Assembly (NCBI GenBank): GCA_903919105.1
Contig: CAIXGT010000226.1
Span: forward strand, 1 to 6,308
DNA: 6,308 bases
Direction of reading: 5' to 3'
DNA from: an uncultured Spartobacteria bacterium
Lineage (GTDB): Bacteria; Verrucomicrobiota; Verrucomicrobiae; Chthoniobacterales; UBA6821
The notes beneath the pieces were generated by a model. That model was not told where the DNA came from, ran no database searches, and was given only the letters and a program-made list of their open reading frames with translations. Position numbers and translations under genes: made by a program. Below, piece after piece: positions 5,125 to 6,308 of the stretch (its first letter is position 1; each line of letters starts with the position of its first letter).

Positions 5125-6308
5125 GTGAGCTATTTCATCCACACAGCATCCCGCGACAAGCTGACGGCACTGCTTATAGTAGTGCTCGCTCTTGCATCCC
5201 AGGCAAGTCGTGGAAATGACCGAAACATCATGGACCCCATCCTGGGGCACCAGCAGTCATTCCCCCTATCGGAGCACTCTGGTTCCTTCGATAAGAACCG
5301 TAACTACGAGCTCTCCTCACTCATCGAACTCGGCCTGGCCAATAATCCGCAGACCCGTTCCGCATGGTTCAACGCACTCTCAAGCAGTGCCCAGGTGGGT
5401 CAAGCCAAGGCACCCTACTTCCCCAAACTCTCCCTGAATGCTCAGGGCGGTTATCAAAAAAGTTTTTACCAGATTAACAACGGCCCCATGGGGCTTAGGC
5501 AGACAAGCCTTACTCCGGAACTCAATTTTGAGTATCTCCTGCTTGATTTCGGACGCCGCGCCGCCGATGTCCGTCGCACGGTTGCCCTCTTGGAATCGGC
5601 CAATCTTGCATTCAGCAGGAATGTTCAGAGCACGGTGTACGGAATCCAGCAGTCTTACTTCGCTCACACAGCAGCGCTTTCCCAACGGGATGCCGCTAAA
5701 GCAAATCTGGAACTCAGCAAAACAATACTCGCCATGGTCGAGGCCCAGGTAACCAATGGACTGGGAACAAAACCAGAGCTCGACACGGCCCGGAAGACCT
5801 TCGCCCAAGCCGATTTCGATCTATCCAGCGCCGACCGAAATGTCGAGGTCACCCTCGGCAACCTAAGGATCGCCTCGGGACTGCAAGCCAATGCACCGCT
5901 TAAGGTCGTTCCGGGAGGCAATGATACAAATTCCTCCGCCTCCCCTTATGAAATACTCGGATCCAAAGTCGACACCATGATTGATCAAGCCATTCTGAAG
6001 CGTCCCGATCTGGCTGCGCGCCGGGCCGATATCGCCGCAAGCAGGGCGGCGGTGGAGCGGGCCAAAGCCGATTTCATGCCGAAGCTTTCTCTTAAGGGGG
6101 CCTACTCGAGTGAACCGTACGTTTACACGGCATCTCAACCCTCACAAACAGGGACCTACTATGGAAACGCTCAAGGTTACTCGGGCTTCGCCGTCCTGAG
6201 CTGGGATCTCTTCGATGGGTTCCAACGCGTCGAGAAGGTCAAGCAGAGTCAGGCCGAGGAGTCCCAAGCCCGCGCCAATGCCGAATCGACTAGGTTACAG
6301 ACAACCCA
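5125..6308 (+). CDS. TolC/NodT-type outer-membrane efflux factor (3' end outside window)
   Basis: At least 394 residues of an outer-membrane channel protein of the OEP/TolC family, still open at the window end. GTG 5125 is the preferred start. It gives a Sec signal peptide (RDK, then LTALLIVVLALASQA at residues 13-27) and has GGCGAG 8 nt upstream. The frame is open back to a TGA at 5017-5019, and the first in-frame ATG (5230) would delete the signal. Mature features: ELSSLIELGLANNP (62-75), the usual first helix; first beta/helix repeat with FEYLLLDFGRRAADVRR; a long helical stretch; then NDTNSSASPYE and a second repeat beginning AILKRPDLAARRADIAASRAAVERAKADFMPKL-like, with AVLSWDLFDGFQR near the end. 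There is no lipobox Cys, unlike E. coli MdtP and many NodT proteins, so it is probably not lipidated. It is divergent from ubiB and likely the channel partner of the MdtN/MdtO-like pair. Confidence 0.93.
   Translation, partial: MSYFIHTASRDKLTALLIVVLALASQASRGNDRNIMDPILGHQQSFPLSEHSGSFDKNRNYELSSLIELGLANNPQTRSAWFNALSSSAQVGQAKAPYFPKLSLNAQGGYQKSFYQINNGPMGLRQTSLTPELNFEYLLLDFGRRAADVRRTVALLESANLAFSRNVQSTVYGIQQSYFAHTAALSQRDAAKANLELSKTILAMVEAQVTNGLGTKPELDTARKTFAQADFDLSSADRNVEVTLGNLRIASGLQANAPLKVVPGGNDTNSSASPYEILGSKVDTMIDQAILKRPDLAARRADIAASRAAVERAKADFMPKLSLKGAYSSEPYVYTASQPSQTGTYYGNAQGYSGFAVLSWDLFDGFQRVEKVKQSQAEESQARANAESTRLQTT

Noticed and set aside
5016..5219. Plus-strand frame from TTG 5016 after the AGGAGGTGATC sequence, possibly a leader peptide
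   Set aside because: Spacing from the purine tract to the TTG is about 17 nt, the product is unrecognisable, and the end overlaps the outer-membrane-factor signal peptide region in another frame.
5380..5808. 142-codon minus-strand frame opposite the outer-membrane-factor gene
   Set aside because: It lies wholly antisense to a well-supported TolC-family reading frame and has no family features.

Overview
The window reads as a chromosomal segment of a Gram-negative (diderm) bacterium. It holds a tripartite envelope exporter split over two divergent transcription units, plus the tail of a DNA helicase gene. Codon use and base composition look even across the genes, with GC visibly a little above half (estimated by eye). 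Protein style, the lack of Shine-Dalgarno sequences before most starts, and a GGAACTCA-type tandem repeat would fit Verrucomicrobiota or a related PVC lineage. That placement is an inference of modest confidence, because no phylogenetic marker is present.

Layout. (1) 2-421, plus strand: the last 139 codons of a UvrD/PcrA/Rep-type superfamily 1 helicase, with motifs V and VI. (2) 422-755: 334 bp between convergent genes with no recognisable gene. It carries a 28-bp inverted repeat (472-499 / 686-713, 27 of 28 matching), each arm built from an 8-bp tandem unit and each starting at an ATG preceded by a purine-rich stretch. (3) 756-3213, minus strand: three overlapping genes read in the order small YtcA-like membrane protein, MdtN/EmrA-like membrane fusion protein, short MdtO/FUSC-like membrane protein. 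Both junctions are ATGA overlaps. (4) 3274-4992, minus strand: a complete UbiB/ABC1 atypical kinase gene, 60 bp upstream of the ytcA-like gene and possibly co-transcribed with it. (5) 4993-5124: a short divergent intergenic region with two perfect dyads and a weak candidate promoter. (6) 5125-6308, plus strand: a TolC/NodT-type outer-membrane factor, cut by the window end, best started at GTG 5125 with a Sec signal peptide.

How the genes fit together. The set YtcA + HlyD-type adaptor + FUSC-type inner-membrane protein + outer-membrane factor matches the gene content of the enterobacterial ytcA-mdtNOP cluster. Here the outer-membrane factor is divergent, and a UbiB-family kinase-like gene sits between it and the other three. 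The inner-membrane component is about half the length of E. coli MdtO. The likely role is export of small, perhaps aromatic or amphipathic, compounds across both membranes; no substrate can be read from the sequence.

I see no rRNA, tRNA, CRISPR array, transposase or phage gene. The least explained elements are the inverted repeat at 472-713 and the 19-bp palindrome over the ubiB start codon.
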